In this document: positions 8,306 through 19,292 of the stretch, piece by piece
Position numbering within the stretch: position 1 is the stretch's first letter
Layout of the letters: each line of letters begins with the position of its first letter
From: Pseudomonas cannabina
Lineage (GTDB): Bacteria > Pseudomonadota > Gammaproteobacteria > Pseudomonadales > Pseudomonadaceae
Direction of reading: 5' to 3'
Assembly: GCF_900100365.1 (NCBI RefSeq)
Contig: NZ_FNKU01000001.1
Location: 4,477,501-4,541,500 of the forward strand
Length of the DNA: 64,000 bases
Translations under genes and position numbers: made by a program
The notes under the pieces: generated by a model
Seen by the model: the letters and a program-made list of their open reading frames with translations, nothing else
The model's database searches: none
What the model was told of the DNA's origin: nothing

Positions 8306-9511
8306 TCAGATCGATGACTCGACGCCGTGGCGCACGATACGTTTGTCCAGATCGCCGCCCAGCCAGTACGCCAGATCAGCTGGTCGTTCGATGTTCCAGG
8401 CGACGAAATCCGCCACCTTGCCGACCTCCAGCGAACCGTGTGTCGCGCTCATGCCCAATGCCTTGGCGGCATTGAACGTCACGCCCGCCAGCGCCTCTTC
8501 AGGCGTCATGCGGAACAGCGTGCAGGCCATGTTGAGCATCAGGCGCAGCGACAGGCCGGGCGAAGTGCCGGGGTTCAGGTCGGTGGAGATGGCAATCGGC
8601 ACGCCGTGCTTGCGCAGCGCGTCCATCGGCGGCAGCTGTGTTTCCCGCAGGAAGTAGAACGCCCCCGGTAGCAGCACGGCGACGGTTCCGGCAGCGGCCA
8701 CGGCGATGGCGTCGTCTTCGGTCATGAACTCCAGATGGTCCGCCGACAGTGCCTTGTAGCGCGCTGCCAGGCTCGACCCGCCCAGTGAAGAAAGCTGCTC
8801 GGCATGCAGTTTCACCGGCAGCGCCAATTGCCCGGCCGTGATGAACACCTGCTCGACCTGCGCAGGTGAGAACGCCAGGTATTCGCAGAACGCATCCACC
8901 GCGTCCACCAGCCCTTCGGCCGCCAGCGCTGGAAGCATGTCGTTGCAGATGTGCTTGATGTAGTCGTCGGCGCGGTCGGCGTATTCCGGGGGAAGGGCGT
9001 GGGCGGCCAGGCAGGTGGCGCGCACGGTGACCGGCTGCGTGTTGCCCAAACGACGGATCACGCGAAGGATCTTGCGCTCGTTCTCCAGGTCCAGCCCGTA
9101 GCCTGATTTCATCTCGACGGTGGTCACGCCGTCCTTGAGCAAGTGCCGCAGACGACGCTCGGCGCTGGCGTACAGCTCATCTTCACTGGCGGCGCGAGTC
9201 GCGCGCACTGTGCTGGCGATGCCGCCGCCTGCTGCGGCAATTTCGGCATAACTCACGCCCAGCAAACGTTGCTCGAACTCGCCGCTGCGGTTACCGCCGA
9301 ACACCGTGTGCGTGTGGCAGTCGATCAGGCCGGGCGTCACCCATGCGCCGCCCAGATCGATGCAGTTGTCATGTTCCGGTTCGACCAGCTCAGCCTGAGG
9401 CCCGATCCACTCGATGAGCGCTCCGGAGGTCACGATGGCGGCATCCTCGATGATCGAGTATTTGCCGTGTGCCATGCTTGCGATGTGACAGTGTTTCCAG
9501 AGCGTTTTCAT
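8306..9511 (-). CDS. hutI: Imidazolonepropionase
   Basis: 401 residues, an amidohydrolase-superfamily metalloenzyme opening 4-imidazolone-5-propionate to N-formimidoylglutamate in the cytoplasm. Visible are the metal motif [12 protein letters not shown] near residue 75, EMKSGYGLD near 135, [12 protein letters not shown] near 236, and [10 protein letters not shown] near 310 with the conserved metal-ligand Asp. The length is normal. It lies 15 bp downstream of hutT in the hut operon. Confidence 0.96.
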   Translation of the reverse strand: MKTLWKHCHIASMAHGKYSIIEDAAIVTSGALIEWIGPQAELVEPEHDNCIDLGGAWVTPGLIDCHTHTVFGGNRSGEFEQRLLGVSYAEIAAAGGGIASTVRATRAASEDELYASAERRLRHLLKDGVTTVEMKSGYGLDLENERKILRVIRRLGNTQPVTVRATCLAAHALPPEYADRADDYIKHICNDMLPALAAEGLVDAVDAFCEYLAFSPAQVEQVFITAGQLALPVKLHAEQLSSLGGSSLAARYKALSADHLEFMTEDDAIAVAAAGTVAVLLPGAFYFLRETQLPPMDALRKHGVPIAISTDLNPGTSPGLSLRLMLNMACTLFRMTPEEALAGVTFNAAKALGMSATHGSLEVGKVADFVAWNIERPADLAYWLGGDLDKRIVRHGVESSI

Positions 9512-9526
9512 TCCGGGCCTCTCGGT

Positions 9527-10903
9527 TCAATAGGTTTTGTTGAGCGCCTTTGGCTTGACCCACAACCCGTAGGCGATGAGCAGCAGCACAATCCAGATTG
9601 CGCCGACGATCAAGGCTGCACGGTTGTCCGGGAAATAGCCCAGCACGCCGAAGATGAACAGCATGAATACGATCGCGGCGGCGGGCCCGTAAGGCCAGAA
9701 CGGCACAGCGAATTTCAGCTGTGCGGCTTCTTCGCGGTTCATCGAACGGCGCATGGCGACCTGAGTCAGCAGGATCATCAGCCAGACCCAGACCGTGGCG
9801 AAGGTTGCCAGCGAGGCGATCAGCAGGAACACGTCTTTGGGGATCAGGTAGTTGAGCAGCACGCCGCCGAGCAGCGTCACGCCCATTACCAGCACGGTCA
9901 TCCACGGCACGCCCTGACGCGACAGGCGCGCAAAGCTTGCAGGTGCCTGACCATCACGCGCCAGGCCGTACATCATGCGTCCTGCGCCGAAGATGTCGCT
10001 GTTGATCGCTGAAACGGCCGCCGAGATCACCACGATGTTGAGAATGGTCGCCGCCGAAGCGATGCCCAGATTGTCGAAAATCTGCACGAACGGGCTGCCT
10101 TGGGTGCCGATTTGCGGCCAAGGGTAGATGCACATCAGCACAAACAGGGTCAGCACGTAGAACAGCAGAATGCGCAGTGGCACGGCGTTGATCGCCTGCG
10201 GCAGGCTGCGCTGCGGGTCCTTGGCCTCACCGGCGGTGATACCGATGATCTCGATGCCGCCGAAAGCGAACATCACCACGGCGAACGAGGCGATCAGGCC
10301 AGCCACGCCGTTGGGCATGAAGCCCCCGTGCGCCCACAGGTTGCTGATGCCGATTTCAGTGCCGCTGGTCGAGCTGCCGATGCCGAAAATCATGATGCCG
10401 AAGCCCGCCACGATCATCGCCACGATGGCGCTGACTTTGAGGATGGACAGCCAGAATTCGGTTTCGCCGAAGACCTTCACGTTGTATAGGTTGAGCGCGC
10501 CGATCAGGAACACGATGCCCAGTACCCAGATCCAGCGCGGTACTTCCGGAAACCAGAAGCCCATGTAAATGCCGAAGGCGGTCACGTCGGCGAGACAGAC
10601 GATGATCATCTCGAAGGCGTAGGTCCAGCCCAGCACGAAACCGGCCAGCGGGCCCATATAGCGCGTGGCGTAATGGCTGAACGAACCGGACACCGGGTCG
10701 TGAACGGCCATCTCGCCGAGTGCGCGCATCACCATGTACACCGCCGCGCCGCCGATCAGGTAGGCCAGCAGTACCGCGGGACCGGCCTGTTGAATCGCCG
10801 AGGCCGAGCCGTAGAACAACCCTGTGCCGATGGCAGAGCCCAGGGCCATGAAGCGGATGTGGCGGGCGGATAACCCGCGTTTCAAACCATCTTGTGACGT
10901 CAT
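9527..10903 (-). CDS. hutT: APC-family amino acid permease, histidine transporter HutT
   Basis: 458 residues with about 12 hydrophobic helices and the AAT-family pattern ([13 protein letters not shown] near residue 22, [17 protein letters not shown] near 65, [15 protein letters not shown] near 225). These are proton-coupled amino acid importers of the inner membrane. Its position between hutH and hutI argues for histidine. It corresponds to the histidine permease HutTh of P. fluorescens; a second urocanate-type permease found in some pseudomonad hut operons is not present here. Confidence 0.88.
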   Translation of the reverse strand: MTSQDGLKRGLSARHIRFMALGSAIGTGLFYGSASAIQQAGPAVLLAYLIGGAAVYMVMRALGEMAVHDPVSGSFSHYATRYMGPLAGFVLGWTYAFEMIIVCLADVTAFGIYMGFWFPEVPRWIWVLGIVFLIGALNLYNVKVFGETEFWLSILKVSAIVAMIVAGFGIMIFGIGSSTSGTEIGISNLWAHGGFMPNGVAGLIASFAVVMFAFGGIEIIGITAGEAKDPQRSLPQAINAVPLRILLFYVLTLFVLMCIYPWPQIGTQGSPFVQIFDNLGIASAATILNIVVISAAVSAINSDIFGAGRMMYGLARDGQAPASFARLSRQGVPWMTVLVMGVTLLGGVLLNYLIPKDVFLLIASLATFATVWVWLMILLTQVAMRRSMNREEAAQLKFAVPFWPYGPAAAIVFMLFIFGVLGYFPDNRAALIVGAIWIVLLLIAYGLWVKPKALNKTY

Positions 10904-11005
10904 TTCAGGTCCATTTCATTACAGGTATGGCAAAAGCCGCGAGAGCGCCTGCATCCGGCTTCCCGCAGCGATGACCAAAGCGAGCCCTGCCAGGCTCACG
11001 GTGCA

Positions 11006-12553
11006 TCACAGACTCGGTAGCAGACGTGCAGGAACCAGCGGGTTCAGGCAAGTGGAAGACAACAGCTGACTGGCAGCTTCGATGTCCGGTGCAAAAAAGC
11101 GGTCCTTTTCATAGAACGGGACCTTGCTGCGCAACAGGCTGCGGGCTTGTTCCAGCTTCGGAGAGGTTTTCAGCCCCTCGCGCAAGTCCAGCCCCTGGCA
11201 GGCAGCCAACCATTCTACGGCAAGAATCCCGCGAACGTTTTCTGCCATTTCCCATAACCGCTTGCCGGCAGCCGGAGCCATCGACACGTGGTCTTCCTGA
11301 TTGGCGGAGGTCGGCAGGCTGTCGACACTGTGCGGATGGGCCAGCGCCTTGTTTTCACTGGCCAGCGCGGCGGCCGTGACCTGCGCGATCATGAACCCGG
11401 AATTGACGCCTCCGTTGGCCACCAGGAAGGGCGGGAGCTGCGACATATGCTTGTCCATCATCAGCGAAATACGCCGTTCGCTGAGCGAGCCGATCTCGGC
11501 GATGGCCAGCGCCAGATTGTCCGCCGCCATGGCGACCGGCTCCGCATGAAAATTGCCACCGGATATGACGTCGTTCTCGGCGGCGAACACCAGCGGGTTG
11601 TCGGACACCGCGTTGGACTCGATTTCCAGTACCTCGGCAGCCTGACGCAACTGGGTCAGGCATGCGCCCATCACCTGTGGCTGGCAGCGCAGCGAGTAGG
11701 GGTCCTGAACCTTGTCGCAGTTGCGGTGCGACTCCGACACGCCACTGCTTTCGCCCAGCAGATCGCGGTAGCAGGCTGCCGCATCGATTTGCCCGCGCTG
11801 ACCGCGCGCTGCATGAATCCGTGCATCGAAGGGCGAGCGTGAGCCGAGCACCGCTTCGACAGTCAACGAACCGCAGGTCAGCGCGGCGGCAAACAGGTCT
11901 TCGCCCTCGAACAAACCGCGCAGCGCATAAGCGGTGGAAACCTGGGTACCGTTGAGCAGCGCCAGCCCTTCCTTGGCGGCGAGGGTCAGCGGTTGCAGGC
12001 CAGCAACGGCAAGTGCGTCGACGGCATTCAGCCATTCACCTTTGTGGCGTGCCTTGCCTTCGCCCAGCAGCACCAGCGACATGTGCGCCAGCGGGGCCAG
12101 GTCGCCGGAGGCGCCGACCGAGCCCTTGAGCGGGATGTGCGGATAAACCTCGGCATTGATCAGCGCGATCAGCGCATCGATCACCACCCGACGAATCCCC
12201 GAGAAGCCGCGGCTCAGGCTGTTGACCTTGAGCACCATGATCAAGCGCACGAGATCATCGCTGATCGGTTTGCCGACACCGGCCGCATGCGACAGCACCA
12301 GCGAACGCTGCAGGTTTTCCAGGTCTTCGCTGGCGATCCGCGTCGAGGCCAGCAGGCCGAAACCGGTGTTGATGCCATAGGCAGTACGGTTCTCGGCCAG
12401 AATGCGCTCGACGCAGGCAACGCTGTCGTCGATCTGCTGGTTCGCGCTGCTGTCCAGCGACAGGACAACCGGCTGCCGATGAATGGCGCGCAGCTGCGCC
12501 AGGGTCAACTGGCCGGGGATCAGGTTCAGCGTCTTGGCAGATGAAGTGGTCAC
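11006..12553 (-). CDS. hutH: Histidine ammonia-lyase (MIO-containing, catalytic copy)
   Basis: 515 residues. It deaminates L-histidine to trans-urocanate. The triad Ala148-Ser149-Gly150 in [14 protein letters not shown] forms the MIO electrophile. Other active-site positions are present: Tyr in [11 protein letters not shown], His in VLSHAAGVG, Asn in ALLNGTQ, Gln/Tyr/Arg in QDPYSLR, Phe in GNFHAEP and Glu in NQEDH. It is one of two adjacent hutH paralogues and, unlike its neighbour, has the full catalytic set. It corresponds to the functional hutH2 of P. fluorescens. Confidence 0.96.
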   Translation of the reverse strand: MTTSSAKTLNLIPGQLTLAQLRAIHRQPVVLSLDSSANQQIDDSVACVERILAENRTAYGINTGFGLLASTRIASEDLENLQRSLVLSHAAGVGKPISDDLVRLIMVLKVNSLSRGFSGIRRVVIDALIALINAEVYPHIPLKGSVGASGDLAPLAHMSLVLLGEGKARHKGEWLNAVDALAVAGLQPLTLAAKEGLALLNGTQVSTAYALRGLFEGEDLFAAALTCGSLTVEAVLGSRSPFDARIHAARGQRGQIDAAACYRDLLGESSGVSESHRNCDKVQDPYSLRCQPQVMGACLTQLRQAAEVLEIESNAVSDNPLVFAAENDVISGGNFHAEPVAMAADNLALAIAEIGSLSERRISLMMDKHMSQLPPFLVANGGVNSGFMIAQVTAAALASENKALAHPHSVDSLPTSANQEDHVSMAPAAGKRLWEMAENVRGILAVEWLAACQGLDLREGLKTSPKLEQARSLLRSKVPFYEKDRFFAPDIEAASQLLSSTCLNPLVPARLLPSL

Positions 12554-12608
12554 GATGCAGCTACTCCTTGATTGATGTCAGCGACGGTTTTTGGCCGTCA
12601 GCTGCTTT

Positions 12609-14156
12609 TTATTGGTCTGGCGCATGATCGCGGCAGTGCTGGAAAACCCTTTCCAACGATGTTTCGTCTGTGAGCAGCGCAGCGCTGCTGGCGATGTCGG
12701 GGGCCAGCCAGCGATCTTCGTCGTAGGCCGGAACCCGCTCGCGCAGCAGCCGCCAGGCCATGTCCGTACCGACGCCAAAACGTTGCGTCTTTAGAAATTC
12801 GAACGCCTGCGCTGCCAGCAAATACTCGATGGCCAGAATCTGTGTGGCATTGCCCAGCACCTTGTGCAGCTTGAGCGCGGCGCTGGTGCCCAGGCTCAGG
12901 TGATCTTCCTGCAGGCCGGAGGTGACGTAGTTGTCGACCACTGCGGGCTGGGCCAACTGGCGGTTTTCCGCGCACAACGAGGCGGCGACGTACTGGACAA
13001 TCATCATTCCCGAGTTGACCCCCGGCTGGCTGACCAGAAACGCCGGCAGGCCGCTGACCAGCGGGTTGATCAGGCGATCCAGCCGCCGCTCGGCGATAGA
13101 GCCCAGTTCGGCCATCGCCATGCACAGCACATCCGCCGCCATCGCTACCGACTGGCCATGCGGGTTGGCCTGAGACACCACGCGCCAGGCGTCGGGCGTG
13201 CCGAGCAGCATCGGGTTATCGGTGACCGAGTTCAGCTCGGTCTCGACCTGGCGAATGGCGTGGGCCAGTTGGTCGCGGGTCGCGCCGTGAACCTGAGGAA
13301 TCGAGCGAATGCTGAGTGCGTCCTGCGTGCGAATGCCCTGGCTGCTGGCCAGCACGTCGCTGCCTGCCAACACGCTGCGCAGGTTCTTGCCCATTTGCTG
13401 CATGCCCGGATGCGGCTTGAGCGCGAGAATGCTTTCATCGAACGCATCGAGTTGGCCGCGCAGGGCTTCAAAAGTCATGGCGCCGATCACGTCGGCCCAC
13501 TGGCTCAGACGCTCGGCATCGGCGATAGCCAGGCAGCTCAGGCCGGTCATGCAGGGCGTACCGTTGACCAGGCACAGCCCGTCTTTGGCGCCGAATATTA
13601 CCGGTGCCAGACCTTCTTCGCTCAACGCCTGCACAGCCGGGACGATCTGCCCGCGATAACTGACCTGACCCACGCCCAGTAGCGCGATGCCAACGTGCGC
13701 CATGTGGGTCAGATAACCCACCGAACCCTGCGAGGGCACTTGTGGCGTTATGCCCCGGTTGAGCAAGGCCAGCAGCGCTTCGACCACTTGCCGGTGAATG
13801 CCGGACTTGCCCTGGCTGTAGTTGAGAATGGCGGCGCAGATGATCGCGCGGGTCTGTTCATCGGCCAGCGGCGCACCGACGCCGCAGGCGTGGCTGAGCA
13901 GGGTATTGCGCGACAGACGGCTGAGTTGTTCGCCCTCTAGCGACACGTTGCACAGCGCGCCGAGCCCGGTGTTCACGCCATACGCGCGCTCGCCGCTGAG
14001 GACGATCTGCTGCACGATGGCCTGGGCGTTATCGACTCGCGCCCATGCGGCGTCCGACAGGCGCAATGGCGCGCCATGTCGGGCCACGGCGACGACGTCC
14101 TGCCAGCCCAACGGGGCTTCACCGATGACGATCTGTTCTGCTCGCGACATCTGCAA
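12609..14156 (-). CDS. Histidine ammonia-lyase paralogue lacking the MIO triad
   Basis: 515 residues, aligned end to end with the neighbouring hutH product, but after GSVG (residues 144-147) it reads YLTHMAH instead of [10 protein letters not shown]. The Ala-Ser-Gly that forms the MIO cofactor is therefore absent, with a three-residue deletion. The Tyr of the QDPYS motif is Leu (QDALS) and the Phe of GNFH is Pro (ANPH), while Asn, Arg and Glu active-site positions remain. Classical ammonia-lyase activity seems impossible. In P. fluorescens the equivalent hutH1 is reported as dispensable for growth on histidine. It sits six bases upstream of hutV, in the operon. Confidence 0.85.
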   Translation of the reverse strand: MQMSRAEQIVIGEAPLGWQDVVAVARHGAPLRLSDAAWARVDNAQAIVQQIVLSGERAYGVNTGLGALCNVSLEGEQLSRLSRNTLLSHACGVGAPLADEQTRAIICAAILNYSQGKSGIHRQVVEALLALLNRGITPQVPSQGSVGYLTHMAHVGIALLGVGQVSYRGQIVPAVQALSEEGLAPVIFGAKDGLCLVNGTPCMTGLSCLAIADAERLSQWADVIGAMTFEALRGQLDAFDESILALKPHPGMQQMGKNLRSVLAGSDVLASSQGIRTQDALSIRSIPQVHGATRDQLAHAIRQVETELNSVTDNPMLLGTPDAWRVVSQANPHGQSVAMAADVLCMAMAELGSIAERRLDRLINPLVSGLPAFLVSQPGVNSGMMIVQYVAASLCAENRQLAQPAVVDNYVTSGLQEDHLSLGTSAALKLHKVLGNATQILAIEYLLAAQAFEFLKTQRFGVGTDMAWRLLRERVPAYDEDRWLAPDIASSAALLTDETSLERVFQHCRDHAPDQ

Positions 14157-14162
14157 CAGTCC

Positions 14163-14993
14163 TTAAAGGGTGGCCACGCGGCGCTGAACGAAACGGTCCA
14201 CGTAATCGTCGGCGGGCGAGTGAAGAATTTCTTTCGGCGTACCGACCTGAATCAATCGCCCGTCCTTGAGAATCGCAATGCGATTGCCGATGCGCACCGC
14301 TTCGTCCAGGTCGTGGGTGATGAACACGATGGTTTTGTGCAGGCTGGCTTGCAGTTCCAGCAACTGGTCCTGCATCTCGGCGCGGATCAACGGGTCGAGG
14401 GCGCTGAACGCTTCGTCCATCAGGATAATGTCGGTGTCTGCGGCCAGTGCTCGCGCCAGGCCAACGCGCTGGCGCATGCCACCGGAAAGCTGGTGTGGGT
14501 ATTTGTTTTCGTAGCCTTTCAGGCCAACGGTTGTGACCCAATGCTGCGCGCGCTCCTGACACAGCGCTTTGCTCTCGCCGCGCACTTTCAGGCCGTAGGC
14601 CACATTCGCCAGCACGGTCTTGTGCGGCAGCAGGCCGAAGCTCTGAAACACCATGCTGATCTTGTGCCGCCGGAATTGGCGCAGGGCTTCCATGTCGTAG
14701 CGCAGGATGTCTTCGCCATCGACCAGAATCTCGCCGCTGGTCGGGTCGATCAGCCGGTTGAAGTGGCGCACCAGCGTCGATTTGCCGGAGCCGGACAGGC
14801 CCATGATGACGAAGATCTCGCCACTGCCGATTGACAGCGACAGATCGTTGACCCCGACCACGCAGTCGGTCTGCGCCAGCACCTGATCCTTGCTCTGGTT
14901 CTGTTTGATCAGCGCCAGCGCTTCCTTCGAGCGGTTGCCGAAAATCTTGAACACGTTTTTGACGACGATCTTGTTCGGTTCCACGCTACTCAT
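14163..14993 (-). CDS. hutV: ABC transporter ATP-binding protein HutV (quaternary amine/histidine type)
   Basis: 276 residues. Walker A is [13 protein letters not shown] near residue 66, the signature [15 protein letters not shown] near 162 and Walker [15 protein letters not shown] near 183. This is the ATPase of the ProU/glycine-betaine type that pairs with HutW and HutX for histidine uptake. It is truncated relative to ProV, with no CBS domains after residue 270. Its start overlaps the hutW stop by four bases, so they are translationally coupled. Confidence 0.9.
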   Translation of the reverse strand: MSSVEPNKIVVKNVFKIFGNRSKEALALIKQNQSKDQVLAQTDCVVGVNDLSLSIGSGEIFVIMGLSGSGKSTLVRHFNRLIDPTSGEILVDGEDILRYDMEALRQFRRHKISMVFQSFGLLPHKTVLANVAYGLKVRGESKALCQERAQHWVTTVGLKGYENKYPHQLSGGMRQRVGLARALAADTDIILMDEAFSALDPLIRAEMQDQLLELQASLHKTIVFITHDLDEAVRIGNRIAILKDGRLIQVGTPKEILHSPADDYVDRFVQRRVATL

Positions 14994-15841
14994 TTGTGCG
15001 CCTCATGCCGTGGGCGGCCGTAGGCCTGCGTGATGCGGTCGATGACGACCGCCAGAATGACGATGGCAAGTCCCGCTTCCAGCCCGCGTCCGACGTTGAG
15101 GGTCTGAATGCCCACCAGCACGTCTTCGCCCAGCCCGCGTGCGCCGATCATCGACGCGATGACCACCATCGACAGCGCCATCATGGTGGTCTGGTTGATA
15201 CCGGCCATGATGCTCGGCATGGCCAGCGGCAGTTGCACGCCGAACAGTTGTTGCCAGCGATTGGCGCCGAAGGCGTTGATCGCTTCCATCACTTCGCCAT
15301 CGACCTGACGAATGCCCAGATCGGTCAGACGAATCAACGGCGGGGCGGCATAGATCACGGTGGCGAAAATCGCCGGGACTTTGCCCAGACCGAACAGCAT
15401 CAGCACCGGGATCAGGTAAACGAAACTGGGCATGGTCTGCATGATGTCCAGCAGCGGCATCAGCACCGAGCGCAGGCGATTGCTGCGCGCTGAGAGAATG
15501 CCCAGCGGAATGCCGATCAGCACCGCAATGATCGTGGCGACCAGCATCAGCGCCAGGGTCTGCATCAGCTTGTCCCACAACCCGACCGCGCCGACCAGAA
15601 ACAGCAGGCCGACGATCACCACCGTGGTGATGATCTTGCGCGTCGCGTGCCAGGCGATACCGCCGACTATGATCAGCATCAGCCACCACGGGGCCATGCG
15701 CAGCAGGCTTTCGAGGTTGACGATGGCCCACAGCAGGGTGTCGGAGATGTGCCGGAACACATCGCCATACTGAGTCACCAACGAGTCGACCCCGTCGTTG
15801 ACCCAGTTGGCGATCGAGAAAGTGAAGCTTTCAGGGAACAT
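14990..15841 (-). CDS. hutW: ABC transporter permease HutW
   Basis: 283 residues with about six membrane helices and the ProW-family permease loop ([29 protein letters not shown] near residues 190-220, the EAA-type contact with the ATPase). It is the inner-membrane channel of the HutXWV importer. It overlaps hutV by four bases and lies 73 bp downstream of hutX. Confidence 0.9.
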   Translation of the reverse strand: MFPESFTFSIANWVNDGVDSLVTQYGDVFRHISDTLLWAIVNLESLLRMAPWWLMLIIVGGIAWHATRKIITTVVIVGLLFLVGAVGLWDKLMQTLALMLVATIIAVLIGIPLGILSARSNRLRSVLMPLLDIMQTMPSFVYLIPVLMLFGLGKVPAIFATVIYAAPPLIRLTDLGIRQVDGEVMEAINAFGANRWQQLFGVQLPLAMPSIMAGINQTTMMALSMVVIASMIGARGLGEDVLVGIQTLNVGRGLEAGLAIVILAVVIDRITQAYGRPRHEAHK

Positions 15842-15914
15842 AAGCGGCTCTCAAATGAGGTGTTTCGGGTCAACGGTCAGGGCAGACGGCTCGTCAGGCT
15901 GGCTGCCCCGGCGT

Positions 15915-16883
15915 TTACAGCGAGGCGTCCACCTTCTTCGCGGCGTCTTCACTGACCCACTTGTGCCAGACTTCCGGGTGTTCTTTCAGGAAAATCTTCG
16001 CCAGCTTTGGCGATTCGATGCGTTCCTTGGCCATGCGCCCCAGGTTCTGGTTGAGCAAATCGATAGGCAGGTTGACCTTTTCCAGTACCGCGATCAGCTC
16101 AGGTGCCTGTTCGTGGAACACTTTGGACACACCGACTTTGATGTCGATGGTCTTGTTGACCCCGGCTTTCTCTTCCAGACGCACCAGATCCACCTGGCCC
16201 ATCAACGGCGTTGGCGACCAGTAGTAGGTCAGGATCGGCTCGCCACGTTTGTAGCTGGACAGAATAGCCGCATCCAGCGCAGGACCAGTGCCGGGGCGGA
16301 AGTTGGTGTATTTGTTTTCCAGTCCGTAGCTCTTGAGCATTTCGCTGTTTTCCAGCTCGCAGGTCCAGCCCGCCGGGCAGTTATAGAAGCGGCCTTTGCC
16401 GGGCTCTTCCTGATCCTTGAACACCGCCGAATACTGAGCCAGATCGCTGATGGATTTCAGGTTGGTTGCCTTGGCTTCCAGTTTGCGCTTGGCGTCACCT
16501 TCGATCACGTAACGCGGCACGTACCAGCCTTCGACAGCGCCGACGATGGGCGCGCCGACACCGACCACTTTCCCGGCAGCGGCAGCCTTGTTCCAGACTT
16601 CACTGCGACCGACCCATTCTTCGGCGAAAATCTGAATATCGTTGGTGCTCAGGGCGTTTTCCATGGCGATGGAGTTGCCGGGCAGGGCGTCGACAGCGCA
16701 GCCGTAACCCTTGTCCAGAATGACTTGAAGCATGTCGGTCAACAGCATCGCGCTTTCCCAGTTCAGGCCGGCGAACTTCACCGGTTTGCCTGATTCGCAC
16801 CAGCCGGCAGCCTGACTTGCGCCTGCACTGGCGAGCAAACCTGCGGATACCCATGTGGTCAACAGGGCTTTTTTCATGTTCAT
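15915..16883 (-). CDS. hutX: Periplasmic substrate-binding protein HutX
   Basis: 322 residues from the ATG at 16883, preceded by GGGAGC eight bases upstream; an upstream in-frame ATG at 16925 gives no signal peptide start and is not favoured. The N-terminus MNMKKALLTTWVSAGLLASA ends in SQAA, a Sec signal peptide. The mature part matches the OpuAC/ProX family (KFAGLNWESAML, GYGCAVDALPG). It delivers histidine to HutWV. Confidence 0.9.
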   Translation of the reverse strand: MNMKKALLTTWVSAGLLASAGASQAAGWCESGKPVKFAGLNWESAMLLTDMLQVILDKGYGCAVDALPGNSIAMENALSTNDIQIFAEEWVGRSEVWNKAAAAGKVVGVGAPIVGAVEGWYVPRYVIEGDAKRKLEAKATNLKSISDLAQYSAVFKDQEEPGKGRFYNCPAGWTCELENSEMLKSYGLENKYTNFRPGTGPALDAAILSSYKRGEPILTYYWSPTPLMGQVDLVRLEEKAGVNKTIDIKVGVSKVFHEQAPELIAVLEKVNLPIDLLNQNLGRMAKERIESPKLAKIFLKEHPEVWHKWVSEDAAKKVDASL

Positions 16884-16994
16884 TGTCGATGCTCCCAAGC
16901 GTGAAATGGATGACGGCAGCTTCAATCAGGCATCCGGCCCATGGGCATGCTTATGCCCGCTCCCGAGTTTGTCGGTTTGATAACCGCGAAACTC

Positions 16995-18692
16995 CTAACG
17001 TCCGATCATCGGCAGGTTCAAGCCCTGCTCTTTGGCGCACTCGATAGCAATGTCGTAACCGGCATCGGCATGGCGCATCACGCCGGTGGCCGGGTCGTTG
17101 TGCAGTACACGGGCGATGCGTTCGGCGGCTTCGTCCGTACTGTCACAGACAATGACCATTCCGGAATGCTGCGAAAAGCCCATGCCGACGCCGCCACCGT
17201 GGTGCAGTGACACCCAGGTCGCGCCGCTGGCGGTGTTGAGCAGGGCGTTGAGCAGTGGCCAGTCGGAGACGGCGTCGGAGCCGTCACGCATGGATTCGGT
17301 TTCGCGGTTGGGGCTGGCGACCGAGCCGGAGTCCAGGTGGTCGCGGCCGATCACCACCGGTGCCGACAGCTCGCCGCTGCGGACCATTTCGTTGAACGCC
17401 AGGCCCAGCTTGGCGCGCTGACCCAGGCCGACCCAGCAAATACGCGCTGGCAAGCCCTGAAAACTGATGCGCTCGCGGGCCATGTCCAGCCAGTTATGCA
17501 GGTGATCGTCGTCCGGGATCAGTTCCTTGACCTTGGCGTCAGTCTTGTAGATGTCCTGCGGGTCGCCCGACAGCGCGGCCCAGCGGAACGGGCCGATACC
17601 ACGGCAGAACAACGGGCGGATGTAGGCCGGCACGAAACCGGGGAAATCGAAGGCATTGGTCACGCCGACTTCTTTGGCCATCTGACGAATGTTGTTGCCG
17701 TAGTCGAAGGTCGGAATACCGGCTTGCTGGAACGCGAGCATGGCTTCGACGTGTTCGGCCATCGACTGCTTGGCGGCCTTGACCACCTCGGCCGGCTCGC
17801 TCACCGAGCGGGCGCGGTACTCGTCCCAGGTCCAGCCTTTGGGCAGGTAGCCGTTGAGCGGATCGTGGGCGCTGGTCTGGTCGGTGACCATGTCCGGACG
17901 TACACCGCGACGAACCATTTCCGGCAAAATGTCCGCCGCGTTGCCGCACAGGGCGATGGAAATGGCTTTGCCTTCGGCGGTGTATTGGGCGATGCGCGCC
18001 AGTGCGTCGTCCAGATCAGCCGCTTGCTCGTCGACATAGCGCGTCTTGATGCGGAAATCGATGCGGCTTTGTTGGCATTCGATGTTCAGCGAGCAGGCCC
18101 CGGCCAGTGTCGCGGCCAGCGGCTGTGCACCACCCATGCCGCCCAGGCCTGCGGTCAGCACCCAGCGGCCTTTGAGGTTACCGTCATAGTGCTGACGACC
18201 GGCTTCGACGAAGGTTTCGTAAGTGCCCTGAACGATGCCCTGGCTGCCGATGTAGATCCAGCTGCCAGCGGTCATCTGGCCATACATCGCCAGGCCCTTG
18301 GCATCCAGCTCGTTGAAATGTTCCCAACTGGCCCAGTGCGGTACCAGGTTGGAGTTGGCGATCAGTACGCGCGGGGCGTTGCTGTGGGTCTTGAACACAC
18401 CGACCGGCTTACCGGACTGCACCAGCAGGGTTTCGTCATCGTTGAGCCGGGTGAGGCTTTCGACAATTTTGTCGTAGCACTCCCAGTTGCGCGCTGCGCG
18501 ACCGATACCACCGTAAACCACCAGTTCATTGGGGTTTTCGGCGACTTCCGGGTCAAGGTTGTTCATCAACATGCGCAGCGGCGCTTCGGTCATCCAGCTC
18601 TTGGCCGTCAATTGAGTGCCGCGAGCAGCCCGTACAACACCTTCGCGGTGGCGGGTCCAGTCCTGCTTCAGGTCTTGATTATTCTCGGTCAC
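16995..18692 (-). CDS. hutU: Urocanate hydratase
   Basis: 565 residues, an NAD+-dependent cytoplasmic enzyme hydrating urocanate to imidazolonepropionate. Motifs include [17 protein letters not shown] near residue 180 (NAD-binding), [17 protein letters not shown] near 365 containing the conserved cysteine, and [17 protein letters not shown] near 500. It is the first gene of the nine-gene hut block, with the operon promoter about 130 bp upstream of its ATG. Confidence 0.97.
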   Translation of the reverse strand: MTENNQDLKQDWTRHREGVVRAARGTQLTAKSWMTEAPLRMLMNNLDPEVAENPNELVVYGGIGRAARNWECYDKIVESLTRLNDDETLLVQSGKPVGVFKTHSNAPRVLIANSNLVPHWASWEHFNELDAKGLAMYGQMTAGSWIYIGSQGIVQGTYETFVEAGRQHYDGNLKGRWVLTAGLGGMGGAQPLAATLAGACSLNIECQQSRIDFRIKTRYVDEQAADLDDALARIAQYTAEGKAISIALCGNAADILPEMVRRGVRPDMVTDQTSAHDPLNGYLPKGWTWDEYRARSVSEPAEVVKAAKQSMAEHVEAMLAFQQAGIPTFDYGNNIRQMAKEVGVTNAFDFPGFVPAYIRPLFCRGIGPFRWAALSGDPQDIYKTDAKVKELIPDDDHLHNWLDMARERISFQGLPARICWVGLGQRAKLGLAFNEMVRSGELSAPVVIGRDHLDSGSVASPNRETESMRDGSDAVSDWPLLNALLNTASGATWVSLHHGGGVGMGFSQHSGMVIVCDSTDEAAERIARVLHNDPATGVMRHADAGYDIAIECAKEQGLNLPMIGR

Positions 18693-18801
18693 AAAAAAAT
18701 CCTCAGCGATCAGTCCAGATCAGCCCCATGAAGGGCGGGCAGTGCCTGGCGAAGCAGGCTGGTTCAGTCCGGTGGAGCACAGGTTGGCTGGCCTGTCTCT
18801 A

Positions 18802-18815
18802 CTTGTACATACAAG
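18802..18815. promoter_or_regulatory. HutC-type operator upstream of hutU
   Basis: A near-perfect 14-bp palindrome CTTGTACATACAAG, matching the TTGTATGTACAA-type sites of the urocanate-responsive GntR repressor HutC in pseudomonads. It lies across the predicted hutU transcription start, so bound repressor would block initiation. hutC itself is not in the window. Confidence 0.8.
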
Positions 18816-18819
18816 CATA

Positions 18820-18836
18820 TGCAATCAAAAGACCAA
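18820..18836 (-). promoter_or_regulatory. Candidate sigma54 promoter of the hut operon
   Basis: On the minus strand TTGG at 18836-18833 and TTGCA at 18824-18820 give a GG-N10-GC spacing, the invariant sigma54 -24/-12 geometry. The predicted start about 12 bases further falls in the HutC-type palindrome. RpoN-dependent, CbrB/NtrC-activated hut expression is known in Pseudomonas. Confidence 0.68.
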
Positions 18837-19178
18837 CTTTGTACCGCGCTGCTTTTTTGATTCTTACAGCGCTGTGAAAGCCCCGTAATCAGGGCATCGG
18901 GAGGGATATTACGATCTGACGGAAATTCCTGACGCACGACGAGTGACGTTACCCGATGAGTGTTTTGCGCCGTTTTGAGGCGGCCGGTAACAGATTGGTG
19001 CGCAGAGTGTGCACAGGGTTGCGAGGCCGGAAGCATTAGCGGTCAGTAGCGACTTTACAGCTGCCTGATTGCCTCGCTCTGGCATGGGAACGAACGCGCT
19101 CTGCCGCACGTCATACCGAGGCCTGAGCCAGCGTTCACCGGCCTGCGATTAGTCTTCGCAGGCGCTTTCATGTTTAAA
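18837..19178. other. hut-betT intergenic region; possible activator site, no gene seen
   Basis: No convincing coding sequence. On the minus strand TGTTAC (18992-18987) and GTAAC (18952-18948) form a spaced inverted pair 110-160 bp upstream of the sigma54-type promoter, where an enhancer-binding activator such as CbrB or NtrC would be expected. The pair is short and may be chance. Confidence 0.3.
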
Positions 19179-19194
19179 TTGAACGTTCATTCAA
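19179..19194. promoter_or_regulatory. BetI-like operator upstream of betT
   Basis: TTGAACGTTCATTCAA, containing the GAACGTTC palindrome and TTGAA/TTCAA arms. It resembles BetI (TetR-family, choline-responsive) sites and lies about 100 bp before the betT start. betI is not in the window. Confidence 0.55.
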
Positions 19195-19292
19195 GTTAAA
19201 CCGGTGGTTCGCTGCCCGCTCACAACTGGAGGCTTACCCTTGCCGTATCCGTTTTTTGCAGTTGGTTTTATCAGTCTGGAGGTACGTTCTCG

